A stretch of DNA of 64,000 bases from Echinostoma caproni (GCA_900618425.1 UZAN01040148.1:17204-81203); one strand, 5' to 3'. Shown: positions 24,585-36,840, counted from the stretch's first letter. Notes: generated from the letters alone by a model not told the origin. Translations and numbers: made by a program.

Positions 24585-25889
24585 GTAAAAATACATCAAG
24601 CTAGCCCCAGACCGGATTGCTACAGGGGATGCAAAATAGCGCGGTCAGTTGCAGTTCTTTCTCCCACCTTGGAAAGATAGATAATCAACTTCTTGTTCCA
24701 CACTAACTAACGATTTGTTCATTGCTGCACAATCCGAATTGCGGAATTGTGCAAAAGGTGGTAATGATCACCAAACACCCCCGACGAACCAATCCGTTCG
24801 ACGGTTATTATTCTTTTTTAAGTAGATAAGCGATTGTTGTTGTCCAATATTTTTAATGATCACATAGTGCGCTTACTTCAGTTGGTTCATTCACTGAAAA
24901 ACGCCAACTTCCATTGCTCGGTGTAACCCAACAAATCATTCGGTAGTTGAACACTTTCCAATTAAAACCAGTTGAAATAATCAGCATATTGATTAATGGA
25001 TTCTATTTGCCAAACGATTAGATTAAGTATCAAAACACAACAATAGTCCCCTTATTTCCCGGATTTCTCATTTTATGCTGACGTGATTTTTCCTGCCTAG
25101 GATACGAAACAAATCGTACGCTAAACGACGGAAAAAATATGTAATCACGTTCTCATACATTCCGAAAGAATGCTCTGAAAATTTGAAAACATCTGAACTT
25201 TTGAACTTCAGAATTTCTGCAAATTATACCCAAGACTTAAGCATGACTATTCGATACAGAAATGACAGGGTTGAAACGGGAAACACATCTGTGTGTTTTC
25301 CAGTGAATTACGGCAAAGCTCAGAGTCAAAACGATTCTCTCCATCGCCAGGTCTGAGCGCACGGTGTAATTGGATTTATTGATGCACGAGAATCAAGTTT
25401 ATGGTTTGCTGGATCGAACGGTAAAATGAATCAAGAGTTAGACCCTTTTTGATAATCTGATCGTATTCTTTGTAATTTTGCACTGTTCCCGAAAGCCTAC
25501 ATTAGCATTTTATGCTTGTCTATTTTTCATTTGAGTGTAGTAGCTGAGTTAATGCAACAGACAAGTTATTACTGAGACAACTCCTAACATTTTTCGCATT
25601 TGTGTTTTCGAGGAAATCATGGTTTCAAATTAAAATGGGCCAGTAATAAAACGAGCTAAGTTTGATAAAAGTAGGATAACACCCGCAGATGTGGTAACCA
25701 AGAGATAACACTGTTTGGCCGATCAAATTTGAAACGTCTGCTGATATGAACCGGAAAAGATCAATTTCACTTTCTGTTTGAGCTCAAACGATGTGTATAT
25801 AAATAAATACAACCCCTTAGTTACTTACTACTCTAAGGATAGAAACAGTGTTGGTTAAAGTTTCTTACTAGTAGTGTTCGTTTCCTCAG

Positions 25890-26001
25890 CCATAATCAAC
25901 TGGAGTGCATTGGTCGAACTGGGGCAAGTAAATGAACTCCTAATTTTGACCAAACGGAACGATCAATTTGCTGGAATGTTACATATCATGCCCTGGTCAA
26001 G
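25890..26001 (+). CDS. candidate internal exon, unknown protein
   Basis: A good acceptor (GTGTTCGTTTCCTCAG) and a donor (TCAAG|GTGTAA) bound 112 nt coding 36 full codons with two-base phases at each end. The peptide is NWSALVELGQ...LLILTKRNDQFAGML-like. It cannot be joined directly to the next candidate exon (26363) because the phase is wrong, so an exon is missing, the donor is elsewhere, or one call is false. Confidence 0.3.
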
Positions 26002-26362
26002 GTGTAACTCTGATCCAAATATGGTTATCCTCATTTCTGATGAATCCTGGACAATTCAGTGCTTGTAGTCGGGAACTGAGATAAATCTTGTTGGGTTTGA
26101 GTTTAACATTTGGCGGTTGGCTTTAACAAAGAAGGCATGATGATCGAGAACTAGGAGTACACCAAATATTCAGGAACAACACATTGGATCGAGCATCTCT
26201 GAGCAGTTAACTTCAGAGAAGATAAACTGGATCAAAGGCTATCTCCCCTGATTAGGAATTATCTGATATTTGGTGCCATATTATAAGAACTTGATTTCGT
26301 CTTCATTTCAAGTACACTATTGCGTTGATTAATTGAATGTTAGAATTTTTTGTTTCATGCAG

Positions 26363-26736
26363 TCAGTCTACGAAAATCTTTCTTATTTGAAAGTTGGAAG
26401 TAGGTTATTTGAGGTGAGAATCGATGGGAAAAAGCGGAGAAAAGTGCACCGAACAGCTGTTTTGCTTCATGTTGCCAGTAAAATCCACTTCTCAAATAAC
26501 AATAGCCTCCCACTATGTCACATGCTTGTACATTGATTCGGAGCCCATACAAAATTTCCTCTTTTAACGCTCCGTCGCTGATCGACGACCGCTTAGATCG
26601 GAATTATAGAACCAATGTTGTTGATAGTTTTCATCACGCTGAAAAGCTCATCTTAGATGAAGTAACCATGTCGTTGCCCGGTTTAGCAAATGTTCTATTC
26701 TATTCAAATTTCAAAAGCCTATATTATATTCAGTGA
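26363..26736 (+). CDS. candidate two-exon gene 3' end, unknown protein
   Basis: A micro-exon at 26363-26413 (17 codons) has a strong acceptor (TTTTTTGTTTCATGCAG) and donor (GAG|GTGAGA). A 92-nt intron ending CAATAG follows, then a second exon at 26506-26736 reads in the matching phase (0-0) to TGA. The joined peptide is hydrophilic in its middle (SLIDDRLDRNYRTNVVDSF) with a helical stretch after it. Two boundaries agreeing in phase is the main support. No family recognised; no clear AATAAA follows. Confidence 0.4.
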
Positions 26737-27284
26737 ACGAGTCTTTGTGATTTTTATCCCGCTTTATTATTATTATGAGTACCCAAAATTAGAAACAGTT
26801 ATTTATTAGCTATTTGATTAATCATCTAATTTATTTTCACCCGATCTAGTATTCTACTGGTGCTCGTCAGGCCACGGCGCACCCTTTCCTCATTGGGGTC
26901 AGCTGATCTGCAAGATGGATCGGCAAGTATACGTGGTTCTAGTCAATGTGGTAGTTTAACGAGTTCTTCCACTCGCGAGTACCGAACTACTAGAATTTCC
27001 CGTGGTTTGAACGGGGTTAGTTATTGACGTTTTTCAAATAATACCCAAGATCACATGTTGAGAGCAGAAAATAAGCAAATCAGCTCGTTCCAGTACAGCT
27101 TAATCATACCAATAGAACAAAATATATATCACTATCTACAGGTAGGGATGTCCGATGAAAAAGTTAAAGTGCTTATGTAGTGAAGACACGGGTGCAGCCA
27201 TTTTGAATTGAGTGCGAGTTGTGTACGTGTCTTACTGAGCTCTTTTGTTTCATGGTTACCTTTTGTATTTTCCCTGTCTTGCAG

Positions 27285-27355
27285 GTTGTCATGATGCCCT
27301 CTCCCCGGAGAACGTACTGAGAGAAGTATGTTCTACTTCTGTATTGAGAGCATTG
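27285..27355 (+). CDS. candidate internal exon with strong splice sites
   Basis: A textbook acceptor (TGTATTTTCCCTGTCTTGCAG) and donor (TTG|GTGAGT) bracket 71 nt. Only one frame is open (two bases then 23 codons; contains ALSPENVLREVCSTSVLRAL). It lies 550 bp past the stop of the preceding candidate exon, so it may belong to a separate or alternative transcript. Confidence 0.4.
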
Positions 27356-27699
27356 GTGAGTGGCCAAGGATTGTGCAGTCTTTTTGAGAACGCGTTAGTT
27401 GTAAAAGAACTCGGAATGTCTTGCCCGCAATTAACCTGCCGATGTATTTCGAGTTGATTAAGAAATGGGGTCGCCCCGGGCACATTTCACTTAAAATGTT
27501 CAGCAGGTTCCATCCTAATTTCTCTCCATTTACTCGGATGTTTCGAGGACGGGTCACTTATCGGCTATGGTAGCTTGAGTGCTTGCAAAAATTGATTTTA
27601 CGCACACAAAGGTGGGGGGATTGGGGAGATCGATGCTAGCTTTCTCCGCAATGACTAGAGTAAGGAAACCCACGTGTCTAGACCGTCACGCTCTAATTG

Positions 27700-27886
27700 T
27701 ACAGGAGTCTACATAGGTCAGTCACTTTTATGGTAGGATTACTTTCAACCGCACAAAGAACTGGCCTAGTTATTCCACTTTTCAACCGCGCAAGGTGATG
27801 CTTACGGGTGGGCTTCCTATAGACGCCTGGTGATGCGGGCAATATACTTTGCTCCACAGGAGTAAGTGCAAGAGTAAACACAGAAA
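27700..27886 (-). mobile_element. GIY-YIG endonuclease remnant, second Penelope-like type
   Basis: On the minus strand, SCGAKYIARITRRL (frame 1, stop soon after) followed after a frameshift by HHLARLKSGITRP resembles the CGxxYIGxTxRRL...EHHPxWL core of the GIY-YIG nuclease in another group of Penelope-like elements. The invariant YIG has become YIA, and the frame is split near 27815. No RT is present nearby. Assignment rests on motif memory, not alignment, and it differs clearly from the copy at 3.1 kb. Confidence 0.45.
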
Positions 27887-27899
27887 GAAACTGCAGAAT

Positions 27900-30350
27900 T
27901 GTGATCTCTATCCTTCAGTCGTAGATACACCATCGGGCTAGATGTGGACTGGGTCAGAAGCCTGGCTGCGTAGAAAGATACGCTCAATCAACTCTAAACA
28001 ATAATAAGAAACTAAAGTCAACGAAAGAACTGTACTTCAGATTCGATGAATGTATTCTTTTTAGTGTATTTTGCTGGATAGACCAGCGCTTGCATTGTTA
28101 GGATTGACATAAGTTTATGACCCAAAAATCGACAAATTATTGGATACTTAAAGCCGATGTTATGAGTAAACTAATCAAAAAATAATCGCACAAAAACGCG
28201 TGCATTTAGATACTGATCTGTCTGGTAGTACAACGATAAGTAAAGAATCAAAGGCGGATAGAAAATAGGTTTCCACAGTCTCTGTTTAACATTTAACAGT
28301 TTGGTTATCAAATATTTGTAATTTAAAATGAAAAAAAGTTTATTACGTCACATTTTGAAGTTCTGTAAAGTCATTTGGAAAAATCCGCAAATTTACTAGT
28401 TTCTTACCAAAATGGTTATGGGAATCTAGGGTATGAATTATTGAGTGTGAGTAATACTTGATGTAAAAGGTGTAGATACGCAACTTGTTTCATCAGACGT
28501 TTACTTCCGACTAATGCATCGGCCTTACACAACAGATTGAGAACGAGTTCTCTTTCTGCATAAAAGAGATATATCAGTTACTCACCATATCTAGTAAAAT
28601 TACCATTGCCTAAAGTTCCAGGGCAACATGCAAAACTGAAGAATTCCTTCAAGTTTTCAAATCGATGTTTTGGCTACATATTCCGGAAATATCTCTGAAT
28701 GAATGTAGTTTTAAAACTGTTAATAGAAAGTGCTAGACCGTGATTCTCATTCGCATGCATTAGCTTGTTTGTGTGCTCACGTATTTGGACAAAGTAAATA
28801 GTGGTTCCCCAGTGTGAACACGGTTAACCGTACCAGCGCAACAGATGGCTCTAATTCTAGTTCGATCAACTTGAAAGAAAAACAAGGTGAGATCAGTATC
28901 TATACCACACTTTTCAAGTGGATCAAACAAAATCGTTAAGCCATAATTGCTCATTTCTCTGTTATGGTCTGAAAGAAATGCCTCCCAAAAGAACGACAAC
29001 ATATTTATCAAGGGTATGCTAGAACAAGGGAAAGGCGGAAATTACTGCTGTAACACCTTTTAGGAAATAAACAATCGTTCCTTTTTAAAAATGACTAGAA
29101 AAACTTGTTATTGATGTACACTGAAATAACGGACCACTTAATTCTTTATGCTCAAAGACAACGTTCAGCACTGCTCGCTGTCGTCCTTAATTATTCAACC
29201 CATTGGAAAGTTTTCAGTTTCCCACTCTTTTTCCTGTGACCTTATTCTGATATCATATCCAGTGCAGTACTTTATACAGATTCTTTGATCCAAATTATAT
29301 AACTTTGTTTTTCCTTTGGCTCTTGGAAATTTCAATATGTGAGTGAAATCGAAAGGTAACCAAATTCGATACAACATTTTAAACTGTGAAAGGTACGAGG
29401 ACTTTGTATGTACTTTATTGATTTTTAAATAGCGATGTCAAATGATTCCTATTGTTATTTATCACAGAGAGATGTGTTGAAGTGCAATCATATTTTTCAT
29501 AGTTTTTTCTGGATTGAAACAGGGCTCTAATATCATTCTTGATCGCAGTTTGTTGGTAAATTACGTAATTATTGTGTGCTCCCGGAAATTTGACCCTGTT
29601 TCATGTTACTTTCTATTGTAAAAGCTCTCCAGGGTATTGCTACGTCATTTTAAGATCTCTACCTGAACTCAGTGGGGAATTAGTCATTTATTTTCTCATT
29701 ACCAGCCGGTCTAGCCTTAAATACACAACGGTACACTGTGCGTTCTCACTGAATGGTCCGCTCTTATGTCCCACATTCCTTTTTTAACCCATTGTAGCAT
29801 TCATTTGTGTCTAAGTATCGTCATATCTGATCCTATTCAACCGCCCATTCGCCTCCGCTTGACTACTGTCCATGTTTCTATGCTCATGTGTACTTTGATC
29901 TACCCTAACTATTTGTCTATGTGTGTTTATCTTTTTCCCGTGTGCTCACTTTCATGTTATCATTAATGCATTCATTTGAGACCCAGACAATCTCGGTCTT
30001 TCCCTCACCTCTGCCTCCTCTGTAGCGGTGTTTGCTACATTTTTATTTTTATCAAAAACAATGAACCGTTGGTAATGCTGATGTTTATGTCTCTAGACAG
30101 ACGCAACTTATCCGCGATCTGCAATTGTTTGTCCCATCGTTTTACTGTGTCCCGTAGATTGATCTCAATACCAGAAGCTCAGAATACAGAACCGTCCTGT
30201 ATAAGCCCCACTTCTCTCACGTTGGGATATTCGGTGTGGAATACGTTGTTTTAATACAAGGTTGCATTCTGTTTGCGTTATTAATTGATTTACACTGTGT
30301 TTAATCTGGAACTACCTTCGTAACCAATATAATCGGTTATTTGCGGTGAG
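27900..30350. other. unassigned region
   Basis: No supported gene or element. Open frames at 29.57-30.25 kb on the plus strand are pyrimidine-rich and not convincing as coding sequence. Confidence 0.35.
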
Positions 30351-30361
30351 ATTTGCATCAG

Positions 30362-30619
30362 ATAGTATCAGCAATTTCCCGGAGAAAAAACCCGAACTAT
30401 TCTCAGTTACCGGTGTGTTTTTCAAGCTTATTCTATAGGATACCATTTTTGTTAAATAGTGCGCACAATGACATCAGAAAACTAGGTCTTTTAAAACATT
30501 TCTCAATAGCAACACCCATAATGATCAAATGTGGTTTGTGGATGACGCTACTCATTACCTTATGCGTAAACAAAATGGATTGTGGGCGCGAGTATTTTAA
30601 ACCGATTTATGTCTCGTAA
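30362..30619 (+). CDS. candidate terminal exon with poly(A) signal
   Basis: After an acceptor-like ATTTGCATCAG (AG at 30360-30361) an 85-codon frame in phase 0 runs to TAA at 30617-30619. AATAAA follows at 30648-30653, an ideal distance for a short 3' UTR. The peptide is mixed with a hydrophobic patch (CGLWMTLLITLCV) near its end. No family recognised. The acceptor's pyrimidine tract is weak. Confidence 0.3.
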   Translation: MVSAISRRKNPNYSQLPVCFSSLFYRIPFLLNSAHNDIRKLGLLKHFSIATPIMIKCGLWMTLLITLCVNKMDCGREYFKPIYVS

Positions 30620-30939
30620 TACTTTGTTGGGACAACAGAATGCAATGAATAAAGCTTGAAACAAATGAAAAAACATTGTTTTACAGAACGCACCGATTTT
30701 TATTTCTCATAACTGCGTATCGTTTGAATCTATTCCGCATTTCACAGTTAAATACCATCCAATACGCTTAAAAAACCCTTGTTGCTACACCCCAGGTATT
30801 TCCAATCATTTAAAAGTGTGGACTGTGATCTGTCTTGTCAGGTAGTATAATTTTACGGTACAACACTTGCACCAGTTTTGATTTGAGATATCTTGGTACT
30901 ACGTGAACAATGAATGCATACTGGGACATCTTGACTTTT

Positions 30940-31196
30940 TCAGTTATGTTGTTTGATGGATTTAAATCCTCCTTTTTTCTACGGTAAGCATCCTCAGTGG
31001 GATTTGAAAACAATCATGAATGCTGCCTACAATTTTCCACAGCACACGCTCTACCGGCTCAGCTAGGTGGACATAGGGATAATACTGATGTCTTTATACT
31101 GGGCTTAGCCATCCAACTTACAAAGGCATATGGAATCCACCAGGTAAGCTAAATGCCACGACAGATTTTCCTTGGGAAGCCACCGAAATCCAGTAA
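30940..31196 (-). mobile_element. tRNA-derived SINE-like repeat, copy 2 (full, minus)
   Basis: Read on the minus strand: head module (GTGGCATTTAGCTTACCTGG...GGATTCCATATGCC), then a tRNA-like block (AGCTGAGCCGGTAGAGCG... and a B-box relic CAAATCCCACTGAGG), then a tail (GGAGGATTTAAATCCATC). It is the best preserved copy in terms of length, but the B box is mutated. Confidence 0.65.
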
Positions 31197-31204
31197 ATGA
31201 TCTT

Positions 31205-31320
31205 ATAAGTAGGGTTTAATTGTTCAATTGCGTTGTTTTGCGGATTTAAGTCCTTCATTTGAAACACTCACAAGCCCCGGTGGGATTCGAACCCACGCAC
31301 ATGTGCCTGCTACGCCTTTA
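31205..31320 (-). mobile_element. tRNA-derived SINE-like repeat, copy 3 (3' part only)
   Basis: Minus-strand tail plus the 3' half of the tRNA-like block with a perfect B box (GGGTTCGAATCCCACCGG at 31270-31292 on the minus strand). The A-box half and head are missing; the break lies about 20 bp before a plus-strand copy. Confidence 0.65.
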
Positions 31321-31340
31321 CATTAGAAATTCATTCGATG

Positions 31341-31552
31341 AATTCCGGTGGCTTTCTAAAGAAAACCTGTCGTGGCATTTAGCCTACATGCCAACTGATG
31401 GATTCCATATGCCACTGTAAGTGAGATGGATAAAAGCAATGTTAAGAGCTCAGTACTATAGATGTAGCCCGGCAGCTCAGCTGATAGAGCGTGCGCTGTT
31501 CAAAACGTAGGCAGCGCCAATGCGTAGATTCGAGTCCCATCGAGGCTACTGA
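31341..31552 (+). mobile_element. tRNA-derived SINE-like repeat, copy 4
   Basis: Head module (CCTGTCGTGGCATTTAGCC...ATATGCCACTGTAAGTGAG) followed by a tRNA-like block at about 31463-31552. The A box is CAGCTCAGCTGATAGAGCG and the B-box relic is GATTCGAGTCCCATCGAGG. It is inverted relative to copies 2 and 3, so the RNA of this cluster could fold on itself. Confidence 0.7.
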
Positions 31553-34500
31553 ACGTTTAAAGAAGGAAACATCCCGAAATGAATTAGAGATATCTTAAAT
31601 GACAAAGCCAGAAATTCGCTTTGCATACATTCTAAATTTGAGTGTTTGATAATATAGCGTCCAGTACAGCAGACGTAGTTTATATTGGACTATGTAAAAC
31701 GTCTAGGGCAACAAATTTATAGGGGAACATATCCATGATTGTGGTATTTCATTGGTAATTACAGAAGGATACGGAATGTATCCTGGTGTAAATTTTTGTT
31801 TTACGATGAATTACTAAATTTGATCATATGGGCATTTGTAACTTGTTGCGTCTGTTGAGTCTATTAACGAATACTCCCTAATCAGTAAGATGGTGCCGGA
31901 GGAGCTTGTCTTCAAACATTCTGTTTTTACTACTAACTCTTGATGGCATCTTGTCACAAACACACGAAGGTGAGATTTTGACATTTAAATGTTTGCGCAT
32001 TTACATACAACATTCTGGCATCAGAATATGAAGCTACCGGATTATTGCTTGTGCTCACAAAGCTATTGAGTTACTCGGTACTCCAAACTTTTTGATCGAA
32101 ACTAGAAAGCGTCAGTTTATTCGATCCGCGTTGGAAAGATCAATCTATGACAAAGCAGTTAAGAAAGTTTCGTTTATTGACGTCCACAAGAGCTTTGCTT
32201 GGAGAAACTTCGTAACTGGTTTAGGTCAATCTGTAACCTTGAGCGATAAATAAACTGCAATAGTCCTTGTGAATTAGCTTACACATTCTTTGCTGTTCAT
32301 TTCAACGTGTGTGGGCGAGATGGCTTCTATTCAAATAGTTGACGGTTGACGTATTATTCACATTTAGGGACTTCCCGCATGTGGTGCTCACTTTGTCCCT
32401 GGGACTGTCGGTTTGCAATGAACATGTCGAAATTCCAAGATATAGTGTTTCCTTACCACACCTAAGGTTACCTTGAGGGCGGAGTAAGAATTTCTTTGCA
32501 GCGCACCTTATAAAACATCCGTCAGCAGCAAGCGGAAAGGGTGAGTTGACGTTCTGATGTAAAAGTCGCAGAATCTGCGCAACGGAGATTAACAGTAGAC
32601 ATTGCTCTAGTGCTTTTTTTAGCTGCAATCCATTAGGATTAAACAAATCTTTAATATATAAATAGTTGAATATTTGTACTTTTTCTGATAGACAGTGCTT
32701 TTAGTGATTACCGTTTAAAATACCATCGTTGTGATAGTAGAAGTATTTACGTTAAATAAAGACATTCGATTGACCCTGTACATTTCATGCGTAATATATA
32801 CAATAGGGCAAAATACAATTCTAAAAATGAAAAGAAAATGGAAATAGGATCGTTTTTGGAGGGGAATTATGTTTTGATCCCAAGTATAGAGAGAAAACAC
32901 AAGTTTCGATACTAAATAGATGAGTTGCACGTGATCGTTTTGTTGCCTTGGTTCACAACCAACATGGTCCGTCCACAAAGAAGCCCAGAACCGCATCGGA
33001 GGGACCCAACGGTTTTGGTCTTTAGAGTGTGACTCGGAACTAATTTGTCGACATGTTTGAAGTTTTCTTTATTTACAAGAAGAATCGAGCAACGAGCTAG
33101 ATCAATGAATGCGAACAAAAGTGTGAGAGAATGTTTCAAAAATTACTTGACATTGCTTTTGAGACTATGCAAAGACTGGCTCATTAATCTGTTGCATCGA
33201 TTCGAAGAAAATAGAAATTCAAAAGTGTGGGATGATGTAAGAATGAATTTGCGGACAAAGTGATTGGTGAGTAGGAACCCAATTCATCTCCCCTTACAAA
33301 TCGGGCTAGAAAATGGACTTTATTGAAAATACTAACCATTTTTTTCATACTAAAAAAATGAATTTTGGGAATTTTGTTGACTTTATCCAGTTTTATCGTA
33401 CGCATTTGGAGAAGCTTAATGTGTTGTTGAATGCGCTGAGTTCATTATGGAGCATGGAGGGATATTTTTAACAGTTAATCGACTGACTGCAAATAAACTA
33501 ATCACGTACGAAAACGGAATTCGGAATCAATTCTGGGCTACTTTATAAATTTATTCCTATACTTCAGTTCACCATTTCGACCAGTTAGATGCACAAAGTT
33601 GCTTTTAAACACGATTCTTTCATGAACTCGGAGATACTGTGTTGCCGAATGCCACCACTACCCGACGATCACGTTTTCTGCCATTATTCATTCAAGCGGC
33701 TCGTGATTGGCTGTATTGTATTATACGGTTACTTCTAAGGCTACTGTCATCGTCTATGTTATAGAGCCAACAGTTCTGCCTACGAAAGCAGCGATTCTCT
33801 TATCCGAAGGTACACTTCAATAAATTAATATTAGATGGATAGTGAACATGATTATGATGAATGCAGTGGTGGCCCGGTGGTAAGGTCGCCAAATTATCTC
33901 CCCAGGAGCTTGCGCTCGAATCAAAACCACCACCTACTGACTTGCCTAATTGCTTGTTGTATGGCAGCTCTTTTGTATTATTTTGTAATATTGTATCATC
34001 ATATATTCAATAAAAGGAGGTAAAAAACACAGGCTGGATGAATATTTATGAGGGCTGAACGTCAGCTTATAATTCCACTTTTGTGTATCTTCAGATTTTG
34101 AATTTTCGAGTCACATCACACTGAATTTGGTTTCCTTTATCTTGATTCGCTAATTCCATCAAATTTGTGGCATGTTCGTCCAGGAACGTGTAATTTATGT
34201 TCCTTATCCGGTTATCAGGTTTTATAAGGCTCAACTAAATTTCACGCTGCAATACTGTATACGTGCCTAGTGTGGCTCTCCGCTTTTGTTCCACCGCAAT
34301 TTTTGATTGAATTCAGCAAAAAAACCCATCGATTTGGGAACTGTAAGATTCGGTATTGACATCTGAACACTTTATTCCTTTGTTTTCTAACAATATACAA
34401 ATAGCGTTTGCTTCAGAGAGAGAGGGCATATTTATTTGTTTTGACAGACCCATTAGCAACCATCTATCGGTTCATGTGCGTTGACTTTAAACTTCTATAT

Positions 34501-36060
34501 AAAAACAGCTTTAGAATTCTCTTCATTGTCAGACAAAATCGTGTGAAACTTGCTTATTCTGTTTTCCTTTCCCATAATCGTTTCATGTTTAACTGAAGAT
34601 CCGATACTTCTTTTATTTCTGAAACTCCCCTGTTCCGCACAGTGCGATAATCTTGATGACTGTGTAGTTATTTTCGTTACCGAACACCATACTTCTCGGT
34701 CAGATAGACGGACCAGAAAAAACAATATTAGCTTTCTGTTGAATGCGTCAAATGCCTTGCGATGCCAGGGTAACGACTGGAGAGTATGAGTCATATTCTC
34801 CCGAAGGGTTTCAGCTCTTTGATATGTTACTACAACGCATGTTGATATTTGCCAATCAACAGACTTATTTTCGGGGAATCAAACAAGGCTCTTCACCATA
34901 GGATACATATTTAAAATAGTAGTAAATTCAGGTTGAACCGATCTGATACAGCAATTCATGACAAAATTTACACTGTCACTTGATCAACCCGTACAATCTC
35001 ATGAGGGAAACAGGGGGAAAGTTGATTTGAGTACTGATAAGATGGCTGATACGGACTTCTTCGAACCAAGAAGCAAGTACACTGAGGAGGAAATGAAAGC
35101 TACATCAGCCCAGTTAGGACAGGTACTAAAAACTATTCAAATATGGTAAACAATATGAGGAAAGTGTCAGGGCTCACTGATGGTCAAATGCAACTAACAA
35201 TTCAGTGGATGGAGGTCCACTTTGAGTAGAATAGAAAATGAGACAGAGCAATTTTCAGATATGAAAAACGTTCAATTTAGATGACCCGCATTATTATGAT
35301 GTTAGCAATACACCGTAATAAATTTGAAGCATTGCAGTATACGCAGATATCTTAAGATCATCGTCGTTAAGACGATTATCATTAAGACATAAAGTGCTAT
35401 TTGCAACGGTGGAGAACTTCGTTCGACAGGAAGCACAAAACTCTAAGTTTACGACACCACCATTCATCACAGGTGTTTACATAACAAAACCTTATAATAG
35501 CATCAACCTTTAACTCACACCCGCACCCCTTGCAAAAGCGAGTGGTACACCGTGGCCTTCGAACACCCATTTATTCAGACAGTAGCTCTAGATAATATAT
35601 CATTTGAAACACGTGAGACATAATGAGTAGACGCGTGCGTGAACGTAAATAAGGTTTTGATACTCCTGCACAACTAGGGACAGAGGCAAAAATTAAAAAA
35701 TATCTATATACCGTATACTGAGCTTCTGTGTGTTAACGATTAGAATGTGGCATCAAGCAGCCCTCGATAGACGATTCTGAGCCAGATACAACAGGGAAAA
35801 ATAGCTCAACAACTTTCGCCAATCATTATTTGCCCGTTTAATTCTAAATTGATATGAATGAAGAAGTACACGGAAAAGTAGTCTGTTTTATTTCCTAATG
35901 TGCATGCTTTTAGGTTTCCTTTATCATGATTGTTGAAATTAATTTTGGAATTTATTTCCTTTATTGATTGTTTAAAAGCGAGCAGTTCTTGAAATAAAAC
36001 ATCATTAGTCATCTCTGAATGATTTACAAATGAAGACAAATAACAATTCAATTACCCCAA
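31553..36060. other. unassigned region upstream of the USP gene
   Basis: No supported gene apart from the weak frame at 34958 listed separately. A tRNA-like word pair near 33866-33918 (GGCCCGGTGGTAAGG and GCTCGAATC) may be another old SINE. Other open frames lack splice or motif support. Confidence 0.35.
34958..35229 (+). pseudogene. open frame with apparent frameshift, unknown
   Basis: An ATG frame of 63 codons rich in charged residues (TDFFEPRSKYTEEEMKATSAQ) ends at 35149. The next frame then continues from 35138 with NNMRKVSGLTDGQMQL and further residues to a stop at 35229. A single indel would join them. Composition looks coding, but no family is recognised and no splice sites are clear; a decayed gene or repeat ORF is the likely explanation. 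Confidence 0.25.
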
Positions 36061-36071
36061 TCAGGAACGCT

Positions 36072-36173
36072 ATTGGTGCATTCGGCTGAATAACCCATAT
36101 ATTTTGAACCAATCAGACATCGACGGCAAATTGATCCAACTAAAACTGCGTGACCTGGTCGAGCGGTGATTGG
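36072..36173 (+). promoter_or_regulatory. three CCAAT boxes upstream of the USP gene
   Basis: CCAAT-type elements occur at 36072-36076 (as ATTGG), 36109-36113 (CCAAT) and 36169-36173 (ATTGG), within 220 bp of the proposed USP start codon. Repeated CCAAT boxes of both orientations are typical NF-Y sites in animal promoters. No TATA box is obvious between them and the ATG, and no heat-shock element was seen. Confidence 0.4.
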
Positions 36174-36288
36174 TTAACCATTGAAAGCAGCCTTACAAAG
36201 AAAACTGTTGTGTCAACGCCCTAGTGCGACACAAAGCTCTCATCAATTGTCGTGTCCGTGGTGCAGTAAACTTGTCCGGTCTCCCACG

Positions 36289-36840
36289 ATGTCAGGAGAA
36301 GCAAGGTCATCGGTGGAGTGTATTGATTCGGGTGAGACGCAAGGAAATAACAATTTATCGGATGCAGAACGTCGTGTTCTAATGCCGGTGGACGGAAGCG
36401 AGCACAGCGAACGTGCGTTCAACTGGTACTTGGAAAATATAATGCGACCTGGAGATGGACTTTATTTGGCTCATATTGTGGAACCTGCTTCACCGGGAAT
36501 TAATTATGGGATTGCCAGTAAATCGCCAGCAATGAAAGACGATTTTGCTAAACACATTAATAAATTGGTTGAATCTGGTCGAGCGCTTCGAGGTAAATTT
36601 CTCTCTCGTTGTGAAAGTCTCGGTTTGGCCGCACGTTTTACAATTCATGTGGGCACCAAACCCGGAGAACATATTGTGCGTCTTGCTCAAGATCAGAATG
36701 TCCAAATGATAGTCGTTGGAAATCGTGGAATCGGGACCGTGCGACGGACATTTCTGGGCAGTGTGAGTGATTATATTCTACATAATGCTAACGTCCCAGT
36801 CATCGTAGTCCCGCCAACAAAGATCTCTAAGAAAAAGTAG
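36289..36840 (+). CDS. universal stress protein (UspA family)
   Basis: Encodes 183 residues, intronless across the domain. The USP fold starts about 28 residues in with RRVLMPVDGSEHSERAFNWY, giving the alternating beta-alpha pattern and the conserved Asp after the first strand. Near the end the ATP-binding signature G-x2-G-x9-G-S is intact (GNRGIGTVRRTFLGS), followed by the final strand VPVIVVPP and a lysine-rich tail. Proteins with this signature usually bind ATP and act in stress tolerance, typically as dimers in the cytosol; flatworms carry many such genes. An in-frame TAA at 36175-36177 makes the ATG at 36289 (A at -3) the first in-frame start. The N-terminal 27 residues are polar and probably disordered. 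AATAAA sites occur from about 37491. The exact cellular role here is unknown. Confidence 0.9.
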   Translation: MSGEARSSVECIDSGETQGNNNLSDAERRVLMPVDGSEHSERAFNWYLENIMRPGDGLYLAHIVEPASPGINYGIASKSPAMKDDFAKHINKLVESGRALRGKFLSRCESLGLAARFTIHVGTKPGEHIVRLAQDQNVQMIVVGNRGIGTVRRTFLGSVSDYILHNANVPVIVVPPTKISKKK

